Origin: JBAYST01 sp034932745
GTDB taxonomy: Bacteria; Bacillota_I; Bacilli_A; RFN20; CAG-826
Assembly (NCBI GenBank): GCA_034932745.1
Contig: JAYFOJ010000004.1
Location: forward strand, 1 to 64,000
DNA length: 64,000 nucleotides
Direction: 5' to 3'
Made by a program: the position numbers and the translations under genes. The stretch's first letter is position 1, and every line of letters begins with the position of its first letter. Shown in pieces: positions 55,057-64,000 of this stretch. The notes beneath the pieces are model-generated. The model did not search any database. It saw nothing but the letters and a program-made list of their open reading frames with translations, and was not told where the DNA came from.

Positions 55057-57258
55057 ATGAAAAAAGTATTCGAATTTGAGTTCGAAGGAAAGAAGCTCGT
55101 TGTTGAGACTGGCGAAATTGCTAAGCAAGCAGATGGCGCAGTCGTTGTGAGATTAAACGAGACCGTGGTTCTTTCCACAGTATGTGCCTCAGAGAATCCA
55201 AAAGAGGGAGATTTCTTCCCACTAACTGTTCAATATGAAGAAAAACAGTACGCAATTGGCAAGATTCCAGGCTCATTCTTAAGACGTGAAGGTAGAGCAG
55301 GCGAACACGCTACCCTAACCGCCAGATTGATCGATAGACCAATCAGACCAATGTTCGCAGAAGGTTTTAGAAACGAAGTACAAATCGTTAACACCGTGTT
55401 ATCTGTTGATATGGACAGCACCCCAGAAATGACCGCAATGTTTGGTTCTTCACTTGCGTTAGGAGTATCTGATATTCCTTTCGATGGTCCTATTGCTGGT
55501 GTCTATGTCGGCCGTATAAATGGCAAATTAGTTATTAATCCAACAGTGGATGAATGGACTAAATCGGACATGAAGATTGCTGTCGCAGGTACAAAGCAAG
55601 CGATTAACATGGTCGAAGCTGGAGCAGATCAAGTTCCTGAAGAAGAAATGCTCGACGCTTTAATGTTTGGACACGAAGCAGTGAAAAAACTCTGCGCTAT
55701 CCAAGAAAAAATCATTAAAGAAGTCGGTAAAGAAAAAAGAGAAATCGAACTTTATAAAGTCGATGAAGAAATCGAAAAAGACATTCATGCTCGTGCAACC
55801 AAAAAACTTTGCAAGGCAATCTCGATTTTCGATAAGTTAGAAAGACAACATGCTATCGAAGATACAGAGAATGAATTTATCGACGAATACGATGCTCGTA
55901 AATACGAAGACGAAAAGACTCGTCAAAAAACATTGAGCATGGTTAAAGAAGTACTCGAAACAATCGTCGCTAATGAAGTTAGACGTTTAATTACTGAAGA
56001 AAAGATTAGACCAGATGGTCGTAAAGTCGATGAAATTCGTCCTTTGAACGCTCAAGTAGATTTGCTTCCACGCGTTCATGGTTCCGCAATGTTTACAAGA
56101 GGCCAAACTCAAGTCCTTGCGATTACTACGCTCGGTGCAAAAAGCGATGCTCAAATGATCGACAATTTAACCGAAGAAGATACAAGACGTTGGATGCATC
56201 ATTATAATTTCCCACCTTTCTCGGTTGGCGAAATCGGTAAGATGGGATCTCCAGGACGTCGTGAAATCGGACATGGTGCTCTTGGCGAACGCGCTCTTAG
56301 CTACGTTATTCCAAGCGAGGAAGAATTCCCATACACAATTAGAACTGTAGCAGAAGTTATGGAATCAAATGGTTCATCTTCTCAAGCTTCGATTTGTGCA
56401 TCATGTATGTCGCTTATGGCTGCCGGCGTTCCAATCAAAGCCGTCGTTAGCGGTATCGCTATGGGTCTTATCTCAAGCGGTCCACTAGATGGAAAACATC
56501 CTTATACAATTTTAACCGATATCCAAGGTTTAGAAGATCACTTTGGCGATATGGATTTCAAGGTTGCTGGTACCAAAAATGGTATTACTGCCTTACAAAT
56601 GGATATCAAAATCAAAGGTGTTACTCGCGAAGTATTAAAAGAAGCTCTTGCCCAATCACATGGCGCTAGAGAAGCAATAAGAAAAGTGATGGAAGCCACG
56701 ATTGCTGAACCTCGTTCAGATGTCGGAAAATACGCTCCTAAGATGGACACCTTCTTCATCGATGTCGACAAGATTAGAGAAGTCATCGGCACTGGTGGAA
56801 AAGTTATCAATGATATCATCGCTCAATGCGATAACGTCAAAATCGATATCGACGATAATGGCCAAGTAACGATTTATCACATGGAAAGAGCGCTAATTAA
56901 CAAGGCTAAAGGAATGATTATGGACATCGTTCGCGAAGCTAAAGTTGGTGAAGATTTCGAAGGTGAAGTCGTAAGAGTGGAAGACTATGGTGCTTTCGTC
57001 CGTTTATTCGGTGAAGTCGATGGTCTATGCCACGTTTCAAGACTTGGATGGGGCTATATCAATAAAGCATCTGATGTCGTCAAAGTCGGAGACAAACTTA
57101 AAGTTCGCGTAATCGAAATAGATGACCACGGCAAAGTTAAAGTTTCTCATCGTGAATTCGAAGAAAAACCAGCAGACTATGTCGAGCGTCCTGCTAAAGT
57201 AGAGCACACCGACCGTCCAGATAATTTCCACAAGGGACCAAGAAAGTTCCATAAGTAA
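55057..57258 (+). CDS. pnp: polyribonucleotide nucleotidyltransferase (PNPase)
   Basis: A 733-residue 3'-5' phosphorolytic exoribonuclease. It has two RNase PH domains (first: LTVQYEEKQYAIGKIPGSFL and RREGRAGEHATLTARLIDRP; second: RPDGRKVDEIRPLNAQVDLL, ALGERALSYVIP and SDILGLEDHFGD-like DIQGLEDHFGDMDFKVAGT), then KH (IREVIGTGGKVINDIIAQCD) and S1 (EVVRVEDYGAFVRLFGEVDG) domains. The final ~40 residues are charged. AGAGG precedes the ATG. It acts in mRNA decay with RNase J and partners; its own terminator follows. Confidence 0.97.
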   Translation: MKKVFEFEFEGKKLVVETGEIAKQADGAVVVRLNETVVLSTVCASENPKEGDFFPLTVQYEEKQYAIGKIPGSFLRREGRAGEHATLTARLIDRPIRPMFAEGFRNEVQIVNTVLSVDMDSTPEMTAMFGSSLALGVSDIPFDGPIAGVYVGRINGKLVINPTVDEWTKSDMKIAVAGTKQAINMVEAGADQVPEEEMLDALMFGHEAVKKLCAIQEKIIKEVGKEKREIELYKVDEEIEKDIHARATKKLCKAISIFDKLERQHAIEDTENEFIDEYDARKYEDEKTRQKTLSMVKEVLETIVANEVRRLITEEKIRPDGRKVDEIRPLNAQVDLLPRVHGSAMFTRGQTQVLAITTLGAKSDAQMIDNLTEEDTRRWMHHYNFPPFSVGEIGKMGSPGRREIGHGALGERALSYVIPSEEEFPYTIRTVAEVMESNGSSSQASICASCMSLMAAGVPIKAVVSGIAMGLISSGPLDGKHPYTILTDIQGLEDHFGDMDFKVAGTKNGITALQMDIKIKGVTREVLKEALAQSHGAREAIRKVMEATIAEPRSDVGKYAPKMDTFFIDVDKIREVIGTGGKVINDIIAQCDNVKIDIDDNGQVTIYHMERALINKAKGMIMDIVREAKVGEDFEGEVVRVEDYGAFVRLFGEVDGLCHVSRLGWGYINKASDVVKVGDKLKVRVIEIDDHGKVKVSHREFEEKPADYVERPAKVEHTDRPDNFHKGPRKFHK

Positions 57259-57273
57259 TAAAACAGAAATAAG

Positions 57274-57305
57274 AATGCGGAGTCGTAAGACTTCGCATTT
57301 TTTCT
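57274..57305 (+). terminator. terminator after pnp
   Basis: Eleven-pair stem AATGCGGAGTC / GACTTCGCATT with one G-U, loop GTAA, then six T. Confidence 0.93.
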
Positions 57306-57367
57306 TTATAGTTTTGTAAAAAGTAATATCATAATGTTAATATATAAAAGATAAGAGGAAACATATA

Positions 57368-58807
57368 ATGTTTGATGTATTGATTATTGGTGCGGGCATT
57401 GTTGGTTCATTACTAGCTCGTGAATTAAAGCGTTACAAGTTATCTGTCGCTGTCTTAGATAAAGAAAATGATGTCGGGAATGTGACTAGTATGGCAAATA
57501 GCGCCATCATCCATTCCGGTTATGATCCTTTGCCTGGTTCATTAAAAGCTAGAATGAACGTTCAAGGGAACAAACTTTACGACGATTTAACTAAAGAACT
57601 CGATGTACCTTTTGGACGAGTTGGCTCTTTGACGATTGCCATTTACGATGAGCAATTGCCTCTATTAAAAGAGTTGGTAATTCGTGCTAAAGAAAATGGC
57701 GTCGAAGTTAAACTTCTATCAAAAGAAGAAGTAATCGCAATGGAACCAAATATAACTAAAGAAGTTAAAGGTGGTTTATTCGCGCCCACCGCAGGTATTA
57801 TTGACCCATTCAATTTGTGCGTTCATGCCATGGAAAACGCCATGGATAACGGCGTCGAATTGTTCTTAAGCGAAAAAGTCATCGCTATTAAAAAGAATAA
57901 AGATCATTACGAAGTAAAAACCGCTAATAATCACATCTATAAAGCTAAAATGGTTGTGAATGCCGCTGGCATTTATAGCGATCAAATCGCCAATATGGTT
58001 TCACCGGTAGATTGGAAAATAACCCCTCGTAAAGGACAATATTTTGTTCTCGATCATTACGGAACTGGACTAGTGAAACATGTTATATTCCCATTACCGA
58101 GCGAAAAAGGTAAAGGTATTTTAGTGACGATGACGACTTCTGGTAATTATCTCGTTGGTCCTTCATCTGAACTAGTTGATAACCGTGAAGATTTTGCGTG
58201 CGATTTACCAACACTAAAGAAAATTAGAGAATCATCATTACTGATGGTTCCTAATATCCCTTTTCATCAGACGATTAGGTGTTTTGCGGGATTAAGAGCG
58301 ACCTCGTCTCGGCATGACTTCGTCATCGAAACTCCAAAAGGAATACCGGATTTCGTCAATGTCGGCGGTATTGAGTCCCCAGGATTTGTTGCTTCGCCAG
58401 CGATTGCAAAATACATAATTGAGAATTTCGTAAGCAAAATATTTAAACTCGAACCAAACACTAGTTTTAATCCGCAAGTAAGAAGATACATTCGTCCTAA
58501 AGCCTTGAAAATTCACGATCGGAATATCCTAATAAAAGAAAATCCTGACTATGGGCAAATTGTTTGTAGTTGCGAAAAGGTTACATTGGGTGAGATAAGG
58601 GATGTTCTTACGAGAAATTGCCCTCCGCATACGATTAAAGCGATGAAAAAAAGGGTAAGAGCGGGATTTGGAAAGTGCCAAGGTGGTTTTTGCCAACCAT
58701 TAATCGTAAAAGAATTAGCTAATTTCTATCATATATCGCCTCTAGAGGTTTTATACGATAAGGAAGATAGCAATGTCCTATTAGAGCAACTAAAGGAAAG
58801 CAAGTGA
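57368..58807 (+). CDS. GlpA-like FAD-dependent glycerol-3-phosphate dehydrogenase with BFD-type [2Fe-2S] domain
   Basis: A 479-residue flavoprotein. The FAD-binding GAGIVG (G8-x-G10-x-x-G13) opens a DAO-family oxidoreductase domain (NSAIIHSGYDPLPGSLKARM, RKGQYFVLDHYG, VNVGGIESPGFVASPAIAKY). The C-terminal part has C400-X-C402 and C437-X4-C442, the Cys pattern of the BFD-like [2Fe-2S] domain. With the next two genes it forms the set seen for anaerobic glycerol-3-phosphate (GlpAB-like) oxidation in Firmicutes. L-2-hydroxyglutarate oxidases share the fold, so the substrate is not certain. A GAGG site precedes the ATG. Confidence 0.85.
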   Translation: MFDVLIIGAGIVGSLLARELKRYKLSVAVLDKENDVGNVTSMANSAIIHSGYDPLPGSLKARMNVQGNKLYDDLTKELDVPFGRVGSLTIAIYDEQLPLLKELVIRAKENGVEVKLLSKEEVIAMEPNITKEVKGGLFAPTAGIIDPFNLCVHAMENAMDNGVELFLSEKVIAIKKNKDHYEVKTANNHIYKAKMVVNAAGIYSDQIANMVSPVDWKITPRKGQYFVLDHYGTGLVKHVIFPLPSEKGKGILVTMTTSGNYLVGPSSELVDNREDFACDLPTLKKIRESSLLMVPNIPFHQTIRCFAGLRATSSRHDFVIETPKGIPDFVNVGGIESPGFVASPAIAKYIIENFVSKIFKLEPNTSFNPQVRRYIRPKALKIHDRNILIKENPDYGQIVCSCEKVTLGEIRDVLTRNCPPHTIKAMKKRVRAGFGKCQGGFCQPLIVKELANFYHISPLEVLYDKEDSNVLLEQLKESK

Positions 58808-58814
58808 TCAAATT

Positions 58815-60074
58815 ATGAAAACACGTGATTTGATAATTATTGGTGGAGGAAGTGCTGGAATGGCAGCGGCTATTCAGGCATATAACGATGGTATTAAGGA
58901 CATCCTAATTATCGAAAAAGATCACAAACTAGGTGGCATCTTAAACCAATGTATCCATAACGGATTCGGCTTAACTGAATTTAAAGAAGAATTGACAGGA
59001 CCTGAGTACTTGACCCGTTTCGCAAATAAAATAAGCGAACTTGGAATTGAAGTAAAACTCGATACAACTGTTTTAAATATTACCAAAGAATTGGTAGTGA
59101 CATATTCAAATCGTCTCGATGGTTATGTGAACTTAAAGGCTAAAGCCTTAGTTTTGGCAACTGGTTGCTACGAAAGAAATGCTGGAGCGATTCAGATTCC
59201 TGGTGATCGCCCAAGCGGAATTATCACTGCAGGAACAGCACAAAAGTATTTGAACATTGATGGCTATTTAGTCGGTAAAAGAATAGTTATTCTTGGTAGT
59301 GGAGACATAGGTTTAATCATGGCTAGAAGAATGACTCTTGAAGGCGCAAAAGTTCTTTGCGTTGCTGAAATTATGCCATATTCAAATGGTCTGAACCGCA
59401 ATATCGCCCAGTGTTTAAATGATTTCGATATACCTTTGTATCTTTCCCATTCGGTTTCAAAAGTAGTGGGGAATGGAAGAGTCGAAAAGGTTACTATTTC
59501 TCAAGTCGATGAAAAGTTTCAATATATTCCAGGAACGGAAAAAGAATTCGAGTGTGACACGCTTTTATTATCGATTGGTTTAATTCCAAATGTTGGCTTA
59601 TTGACTGATTTAAATTGTCCGATTGGTTCGACCAAGGGTGCGATTGTTAACGAAAATATGGAAACACTAATTCCTGGTTTATTTACTTGCGGGAATTGTT
59701 TACACGTCCACGATTTAGTCGACTTCGTAAGCGAAGAAGGTCGAAACGCTGGTCACGGCGCTGCTATGTACATAAAAAATGGAGAAAAAGTTACTCGAAG
59801 AGTGAAAGTATTAAATGGTGAAAATGTTGGATATGTTATTCCAGAAATAATAGATTTAGATACTAAAGAAACAACCACTTTCAAGTTTAGAGTAAGAAAA
59901 CCTATTAAAGACGTCTATGTAATAGTGGAAAGCACACAATCGACAATAAAAAAGGTATTTAAACCAGTTCTAATCCCGAGTGAAATGGAAATGATTAAAA
60001 TACCAAGTGATATCATTAATTCGTTAAAAGACGATATCGCGATTAGAATCGAAAGAAGGATAATTGAAAAATGA
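58815..60074 (+). CDS. NAD(P)/FAD-dependent oxidoreductase (GlpB-like partner)
   Basis: A 419-residue two-dinucleotide-binding flavoprotein. It has FAD motif GGGSAGMAAAIQAYNDGI near residue 10, KLGGILNQCIHNGFGLTEFK, the NAD(P) motif GSGDIGLIMARRMTLEGAKV around residue 160, and the second FAD contact GLFTCGNCLHVHDLVDFVSE. GGILNQCIH is the mark of the oxidoreductases that accompany GlpA-like subunits. It probably passes electrons from the 57368 subunit to NAD+ or another carrier. Seven bases after the 57368 gene; the DUF1667 gene overlaps its stop (ATGA). Confidence 0.87.
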   Translation: MKTRDLIIIGGGSAGMAAAIQAYNDGIKDILIIEKDHKLGGILNQCIHNGFGLTEFKEELTGPEYLTRFANKISELGIEVKLDTTVLNITKELVVTYSNRLDGYVNLKAKALVLATGCYERNAGAIQIPGDRPSGIITAGTAQKYLNIDGYLVGKRIVILGSGDIGLIMARRMTLEGAKVLCVAEIMPYSNGLNRNIAQCLNDFDIPLYLSHSVSKVVGNGRVEKVTISQVDEKFQYIPGTEKEFECDTLLLSIGLIPNVGLLTDLNCPIGSTKGAIVNENMETLIPGLFTCGNCLHVHDLVDFVSEEGRNAGHGAAMYIKNGEKVTRRVKVLNGENVGYVIPEIIDLDTKETTTFKFRVRKPIKDVYVIVESTQSTIKKVFKPVLIPSEMEMIKIPSDIINSLKDDIAIRIERRIIEK

Positions 60075-60412
60075 AAGAGATGATTTGTATTTGTTGCCCG
60101 CGCGGTTGTCATCTTTCAATAGATGATAATTTAAAGGTTACTGGTAACCTTTGTCCTAAAGGCGAAGCTTACGCAAAAGCAGAAGTAACAAACCCAGTTA
60201 GAATCGTGACCTCAACGGTAAGAGTAAAAAACCGAATCGATACAGTTGTGTCGGTGAAAACGATTCCAGCCGCCCCAAAAGGGAGAATGTTTGATATTGT
60301 TGATGAAATCAATAAAGTTGGGGTTAATGCCCCAATAAAAATAGGAGACGTCGTAATAAAAAATGTTCTCGGACTTGGTGTCGATATCGTCGCCACTAAA
60401 AATATTGAGTAA
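60071..60412 (+). CDS. DUF1667 small Cys-rich protein
   Basis: A 113-residue protein with four Cys in the first 13 residues (ICICCPRGCHL) and another at GNLCPKGEAYAKAE, then a compact beta-rich part (VVSVKTIPAAPKGRMFDIVD). The family regularly follows the two flavoproteins seen here and probably carries an iron-sulphur cluster in the electron-transfer complex. It overlaps the upstream gene by four bases and ends the operon. Confidence 0.88.
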   Translation: MKEMICICCPRGCHLSIDDNLKVTGNLCPKGEAYAKAEVTNPVRIVTSTVRVKNRIDTVVSVKTIPAAPKGRMFDIVDEINKVGVNAPIKIGDVVIKNVLGLGVDIVATKNIE

Positions 60413-60499
60413 TCTTCATTTATTTAATTTCACAATAGTTATATAATAACTTTAGTTTTATCAGATAGTATATTCTGATGTTCACAAGGAGAATTTTAT

Positions 60500-62179
60500 A
60501 TGCCAGATAAAATCAGGGTTTTTGCTCTCGGTGGTTTAGACGAGAATGGTAAAAACATGACTGTAGTGGAAATCAACAACGACATCATCGTCATCGATGC
60601 CGGATTGAAATTTCCAAATAAATTAACACCAGGAATTGATTTTTCAATCCCTAATCCAGACTACTTAATTAAAAACAAAAATAGAGTAAAAGGATACATT
60701 TTGACCCACGCTCACGACGAGCAAGTTGGTGCGCTTCCGTTTTTTTATGAACAAGCTCCTGCTCCTGTATACGGAACGACTTCATCTCTTTTCACTTTGA
60801 ATAGTCATCGCATTCTTCTTTCTCATGAAGTTAAGTATGATTATCGAGTTGTAAGGACTTCATCGGCTTTTTTAATCGCTGGTCACGAAGTAAGATTGTT
60901 TCAAACGTGTCATAATGCCGCTAATAGTTTCGGCGTGTCGATTATGACCGATAAGGGTCAGATCGTTTATTCTGGTGACTACATTGTCGATTACGAAACA
61001 AATAATCCGAATTATCTATTCGATTTACAAGCTATCGGAGATTTAGCAAGAAGACCCACTCTATTGCTAATGACTGAATCACTTTCTGCCGATAGTGATG
61101 GATATTGTTCCCCTAACCACAAATTAACTGGCCATTTAGCCCCATATTTAGAAAGCTCTGAGGGCCGAGTTTTCATCGCTGCAAGTTGGGAAAATACCTA
61201 TGGTATTCAAGAGATTATTACCCTCTGCGTTGCTAACCACAAAAAACTAGCGTTTAGTCATGAAACAAAAGCAATTTTGGATGAATTAGAGCGTCTTGGA
61301 GTAAGTAAAATTCCAAGTGAAAACATCCTCAATGCCGATGATATATTTAGATGTAGAGAACAAGACATGGTTATCCTATTCCTAGGATATCGCGAATTTT
61401 TGTATGATCATGTTTCAGAACTCGCTGAAGGAAAACTAAACGATCGGAAAATGTTTTTAAAACCAACCGATACATTCATTTTAGCTTCGCCACCTTCAGA
61501 TAGTATTGAAGAAGATTTTACCGCGACAGTCGATAAACTTTTTAGAACTGGTTGTGAAGTTGTTTATCTCAAGAAAAAAGAGTTGTCAGGAATGCATGCT
61601 CGTAAGAACGATTTAAAATTGCTTTTAGCAATATTTAAACCAAAGTACTATCTACCCGTTAAAGGTCTTTTCTCTAAACTTCTTGCTAATGCCAAACTAG
61701 CCACGTCAATGAACATTGGATTAAATCACACCAATACATTCGTTATGGAAAATGGCATGGTTTTAGACATTGCGGAAAACGGGACTGCTAAAATTATTCA
61801 AAATTCGAATATTGATGTTCGCGAATTACTGGTAGACGGTCTTGGAGTTTCTGAGGTTGGAAATCAAATAATCGAAGAAAGAACAAAATTAGGCGTCGAC
61901 GGAGTTGTCATTATTGCAACCACGATTAGTAGATCTAAAAAAGAAATCATTGCTAAACCAGACTGTCAAATGCGCGGATTTGTCTTCGTGAAAGAGGCTG
62001 AACCACTTCTAAAAGAAGTGACCAATATCTTTATTGAAGAATTAGAAAAAGGATTGAAATCGGATAAATTTGATAAAGACAAGGTTCAAGAAATATTCAA
62101 GGATCGCGTCAAAAAAACCATTCGTTATCAAATAAGAAGAGACCCTGTTGTCATTCCAATTATTGAAGAAGTCGAATAG
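60500..62179 (+). CDS. RNase J-family protein with degenerate catalytic site (J2-like)
   Basis: A 559-residue metallo-beta-lactamase/beta-CASP protein aligned with RNase J over its whole length. The key motif, HxHxDH in active RNase J1, reads H70-A-H72-D-E74-Q75 here, so Asp and the last His are replaced by Glu and Gln. The PVHG motif reads PVKG (K388) and SGHG reads SGMH. H138 and D160 remain. Several zinc ligands are therefore missing, and strong nuclease activity is unlikely. In Bacillus, RNase J2 is a weakly active partner of J1, and the same role is likely here. AAGGAG precedes the ATG. A second, intact RNase J is expected elsewhere in the genome. Confidence 0.87.
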   Translation: MPDKIRVFALGGLDENGKNMTVVEINNDIIVIDAGLKFPNKLTPGIDFSIPNPDYLIKNKNRVKGYILTHAHDEQVGALPFFYEQAPAPVYGTTSSLFTLNSHRILLSHEVKYDYRVVRTSSAFLIAGHEVRLFQTCHNAANSFGVSIMTDKGQIVYSGDYIVDYETNNPNYLFDLQAIGDLARRPTLLLMTESLSADSDGYCSPNHKLTGHLAPYLESSEGRVFIAASWENTYGIQEIITLCVANHKKLAFSHETKAILDELERLGVSKIPSENILNADDIFRCREQDMVILFLGYREFLYDHVSELAEGKLNDRKMFLKPTDTFILASPPSDSIEEDFTATVDKLFRTGCEVVYLKKKELSGMHARKNDLKLLLAIFKPKYYLPVKGLFSKLLANAKLATSMNIGLNHTNTFVMENGMVLDIAENGTAKIIQNSNIDVRELLVDGLGVSEVGNQIIEERTKLGVDGVVIIATTISRSKKEIIAKPDCQMRGFVFVKEAEPLLKEVTNIFIEELEKGLKSDKFDKDKVQEIFKDRVKKTIRYQIRRDPVVIPIIEEVE

Positions 62180-62180
62180 T

Positions 62181-62203
62181 AAAAGCGCCAAAAGCGCTTT
62201 TTT
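62181..62203 (+). terminator. terminator after the RNase J-like gene
   Basis: Stem AAAAGCGC / GCGCTTTT, loop CAAAA, then further T. Confidence 0.88.
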
Positions 62204-62266
62204 CTTTCTATTTCTTTCTAGAATATTTCTTACTACACTCATATAATAGATTTGAGGATTTTTTTC

Positions 62267-64000
62267 ATGAATGAAAACAATAAAATAGTCAGTAGCAAGT
62301 TAATGAAGATTATTTTAGGTTTATTCTTATGCCTAATTTCAGTCATCATGATTCTTGATGTCGGATATATCGGTCGAACACTTACTTTTGCATTTACTTT
62401 CCTTTTCGGATTTACATCCTATTTCTTCTACGCATTGTTTTTCGTGATTGGAATAGTTTTAATCTTTAGACAAAAAGATACAAAAATACACATCGGAGCA
62501 TATGTTACTGGGACTGTGATTATATTAATTGCTACGCAAATGCTTCTTACTTATATATTCGAACCAGGAATTGTATTTGCGTCCTTAGGAACAAAAATTC
62601 AAACACTCTATGATCCGGCTAATTACTATAACGCCGCTTACATTCATCAATGGCCTTTTATGTTTCAGTGCCTATTTCCTAATGTTTCAAATCTAAAAGT
62701 CGGCGGTGGCGTAATAGGTGACAGTTTGATTTCAGCCTTAAATGAATGGCTTAATCTTAGTTCTCAAGCAATTCTAATCATCAGTTTGGTATTCTTCTTA
62801 GGCATTGCTTTATTTATGATTCCTTTAGTGGTAAAGATTGTTAAAAAACAAAAGACAGTTGAAAAAATACCAGCACCAAAGAAAAACACTGAGAGTCTTG
62901 TTAAAGACAATACACTAGAAACAATTTTGAACGCCTCGAAAACAGAAGATGAACCAAAACACGATTTAGATATTAAAAAACCGACAATTCAAATTCAAGC
63001 AGCTTCTTATAATAACGATAATCCATCTCAAGGTTCCCTTTCTTTTGCAGATACGAATTACACTCCGAACGGTGGGCTTCAAAGAGCAAAGTTTCAAAAA
63101 GACGCTAATAGTCTAGAACAACTTAACGAGACGATTAGTAAACCAGTAATCGATAAAATCGAACAACCAGTTCAAGCATCGAAGAAAACCGTTGAAGAAA
63201 TACCAGTCAAAACCGAACAAATGTCTCTCGACTTTGGCGCTAAACCAGTACCTGATTTAACTAGTGTTCAACCTGAATTTGTCGATCCTATTGAAAAGGA
63301 TAATATCGTCAAAGAAAAGCCAGTTGTGAAGCCTGTTGTTAAAAAACAAAGAGTAAAATTTATTCCGCCTGAATCTAATTTATTAAACGATTACGAGGTA
63401 CAAGATTCCTCGACTAAAAATAACACTGTAGCCGAACAACGCAAAGATAAGATTAACGAAATTCTTCAAAATTTCCGCATTGGTGCTTCTTGTGTCGGAT
63501 TCGTCGTCGGACCATCTGTCACACGTTTTAATGTTTCTTACGATAGCGCCGTGTCTGTCAAGACGGTTAGTTCTGCTTTTGATGACATCCAGTTAAGACT
63601 AGGAGGTATCGTTGGTCGTTTTCAACCTATCGTTGAGGGTGAGCCTTATAGTGGACTTGAACTCCCTAACGCTGTTATCACGACCGTTGGTTTTAAAGAT
63701 ATCCTTAATGCTCTGCCACCTTTTGATAAGAAACCGTTGTCGGTAGCGTTTGGTAAAGACATCTCCGGAAAAGTTATTTTCGCTGATTTTAGCGAGTTCC
63801 CACATATGCTTATCTCTGGAACCACTGGTAGTGGTAAATCAATCTTTATTCATTCGATAATCATGACTTTGATTATGAGAAATAATCCAGATGATTTAAA
63901 GATTGTTCTCGTCGATCCAAAACGTGTAGAAATGGCAATGTATGCTGATGAACCACATTTGCTTTGTCCGATTATTACCGAGGCCGCTAAAGCAAAAGTT
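62267..64000 (+). CDS. ftsK: DNA translocase FtsK/SpoIIIE, 3' truncated by window edge
   Basis: The first 578 codons of a septal DNA pump that clears chromosomes from the division site. About four membrane helices (IILGLFLCLISVIMILDVGY onward) are followed by a ~200-residue Lys/Pro/Gln-rich linker, then the motor domain: alpha part (FRIGASCVGFVVGPSVTRFN), GKDISGKVIFADFSEFPHML, Walker A GTTGSGKS (from residue 518) and LKIVLVDPKRVEMAMY. The gamma domain is outside the window. ATG 62267 follows GAGGA by eight bases; a TATAAT box is at 62242-62247. Confidence 0.93.
   Translation, partial: MNENNKIVSSKLMKIILGLFLCLISVIMILDVGYIGRTLTFAFTFLFGFTSYFFYALFFVIGIVLIFRQKDTKIHIGAYVTGTVIILIATQMLLTYIFEPGIVFASLGTKIQTLYDPANYYNAAYIHQWPFMFQCLFPNVSNLKVGGGVIGDSLISALNEWLNLSSQAILIISLVFFLGIALFMIPLVVKIVKKQKTVEKIPAPKKNTESLVKDNTLETILNASKTEDEPKHDLDIKKPTIQIQAASYNNDNPSQGSLSFADTNYTPNGGLQRAKFQKDANSLEQLNETISKPVIDKIEQPVQASKKTVEEIPVKTEQMSLDFGAKPVPDLTSVQPEFVDPIEKDNIVKEKPVVKPVVKKQRVKFIPPESNLLNDYEVQDSSTKNNTVAEQRKDKINEILQNFRIGASCVGFVVGPSVTRFNVSYDSAVSVKTVSSAFDDIQLRLGGIVGRFQPIVEGEPYSGLELPNAVITTVGFKDILNALPPFDKKPLSVAFGKDISGKVIFADFSEFPHMLISGTTGSGKSIFIHSIIMTLIMRNNPDDLKIVLVDPKRVEMAMYADEPHLLCPIITEAAKAKV

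Noticed and set aside
1..64000. Mycoplasma-type genetic code with TGA as Trp
   Set aside because: TGA ends several genes at conserved C-termini with overlapping downstream starts (rsmE, copZ, 57368, 58815), and Trp is encoded by TGG.
1..64000. CRISPR arrays, transposases, integrases or prophage modules
   Set aside because: None seen. The Bro-N-like part of the Fic protein is the only phage-related trace.

Overview
The window is chromosomal DNA of a low-GC, anaerobic, Gram-positive-type bacterium, most like the uncultivated Bacilli that sit close to the Mollicutes (Acholeplasma, Izemoplasma and RF39-like gut lineages). The reasons are the AT-rich coding sequence, TGA used as a normal stop (for example at the ends of rsmE, copZ and the 57368 oxidoreductase gene), a ClpB without its N-terminal domain, a short IF2, two methylthiotransferases, a rubrerythrin, and BspA-type surface repeats. 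No species can be named from the sequence.

Layout. Bases 1-1880 are the 3' part of a BspA-like surface protein. A four-tRNA cluster follows (Ala, Met, Ile2, Ser). Bases 3169-8935 are core translation functions: rsmE, an unknown gene locked into its operon, mtaB, rpmF, deoC, rpsU and tRNA-fMet. Bases 9000-13401 are partly accessory: an HTH/zinc-ribbon regulator, a small secreted protein, a nuclease-like orphan, rubrerythrin, tRNA-Asp/Phe and a HEPN (predicted RNase) protein. Bases 13530-20600 are an ion-homeostasis block: a Mg2+ P-type ATPase behind a structured leader RNA, the copA-copZ-csoR copper operon with its CsoR operator, and, on the minus strand, a cation/proton antiporter behind what reads as a complete fluoride riboswitch. 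Bases 20681-33990 hold membrane and envelope genes (DUF4234, DUF3137-lemA, Mbeg1-like hydrolase, TetR, paired membrane proteins), an alcohol dehydrogenase, a beta-helix lipoprotein, malQ and a MacB-like ABC transporter. After rimO and tRNA-Thr comes a Fic-domain gene with a duplicated operator-like palindrome, then a 1213-residue M6-type metalloprotease and clpB under a CIRCE element. Bases 42576-46321 are a phosphodiesterase, a His/Gly-rich lipoprotein and membrane proteins. From 46370 onward lie ispD and the classic rimP-nusA-infB-rbfA / truB-ribF-rpsO-pnp block, interrupted by a TtcA-GNAT fusion gene. Then come a GlpA/GlpB/DUF1667 flavoprotein operon, a degenerate RNase J, and the start of ftsK/spoIIIE, cut by the window edge.

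Cross-window patterns. Many genes have a good -10 box 6 or 9 bases before the start codon and no Shine-Dalgarno sequence, which suggests widespread leaderless mRNAs. Four of the eight tRNA genes were otherwise ordinary, but the fMet, Ile2 and Thr genes carry C at the normally invariant U33 and/or U55. Two tRNA promoters share an identical GC-rich discriminator. No CRISPR array, rRNA, transposase, integrase or prophage was seen. All functions are read from sequence motifs by eye; no database search was run.
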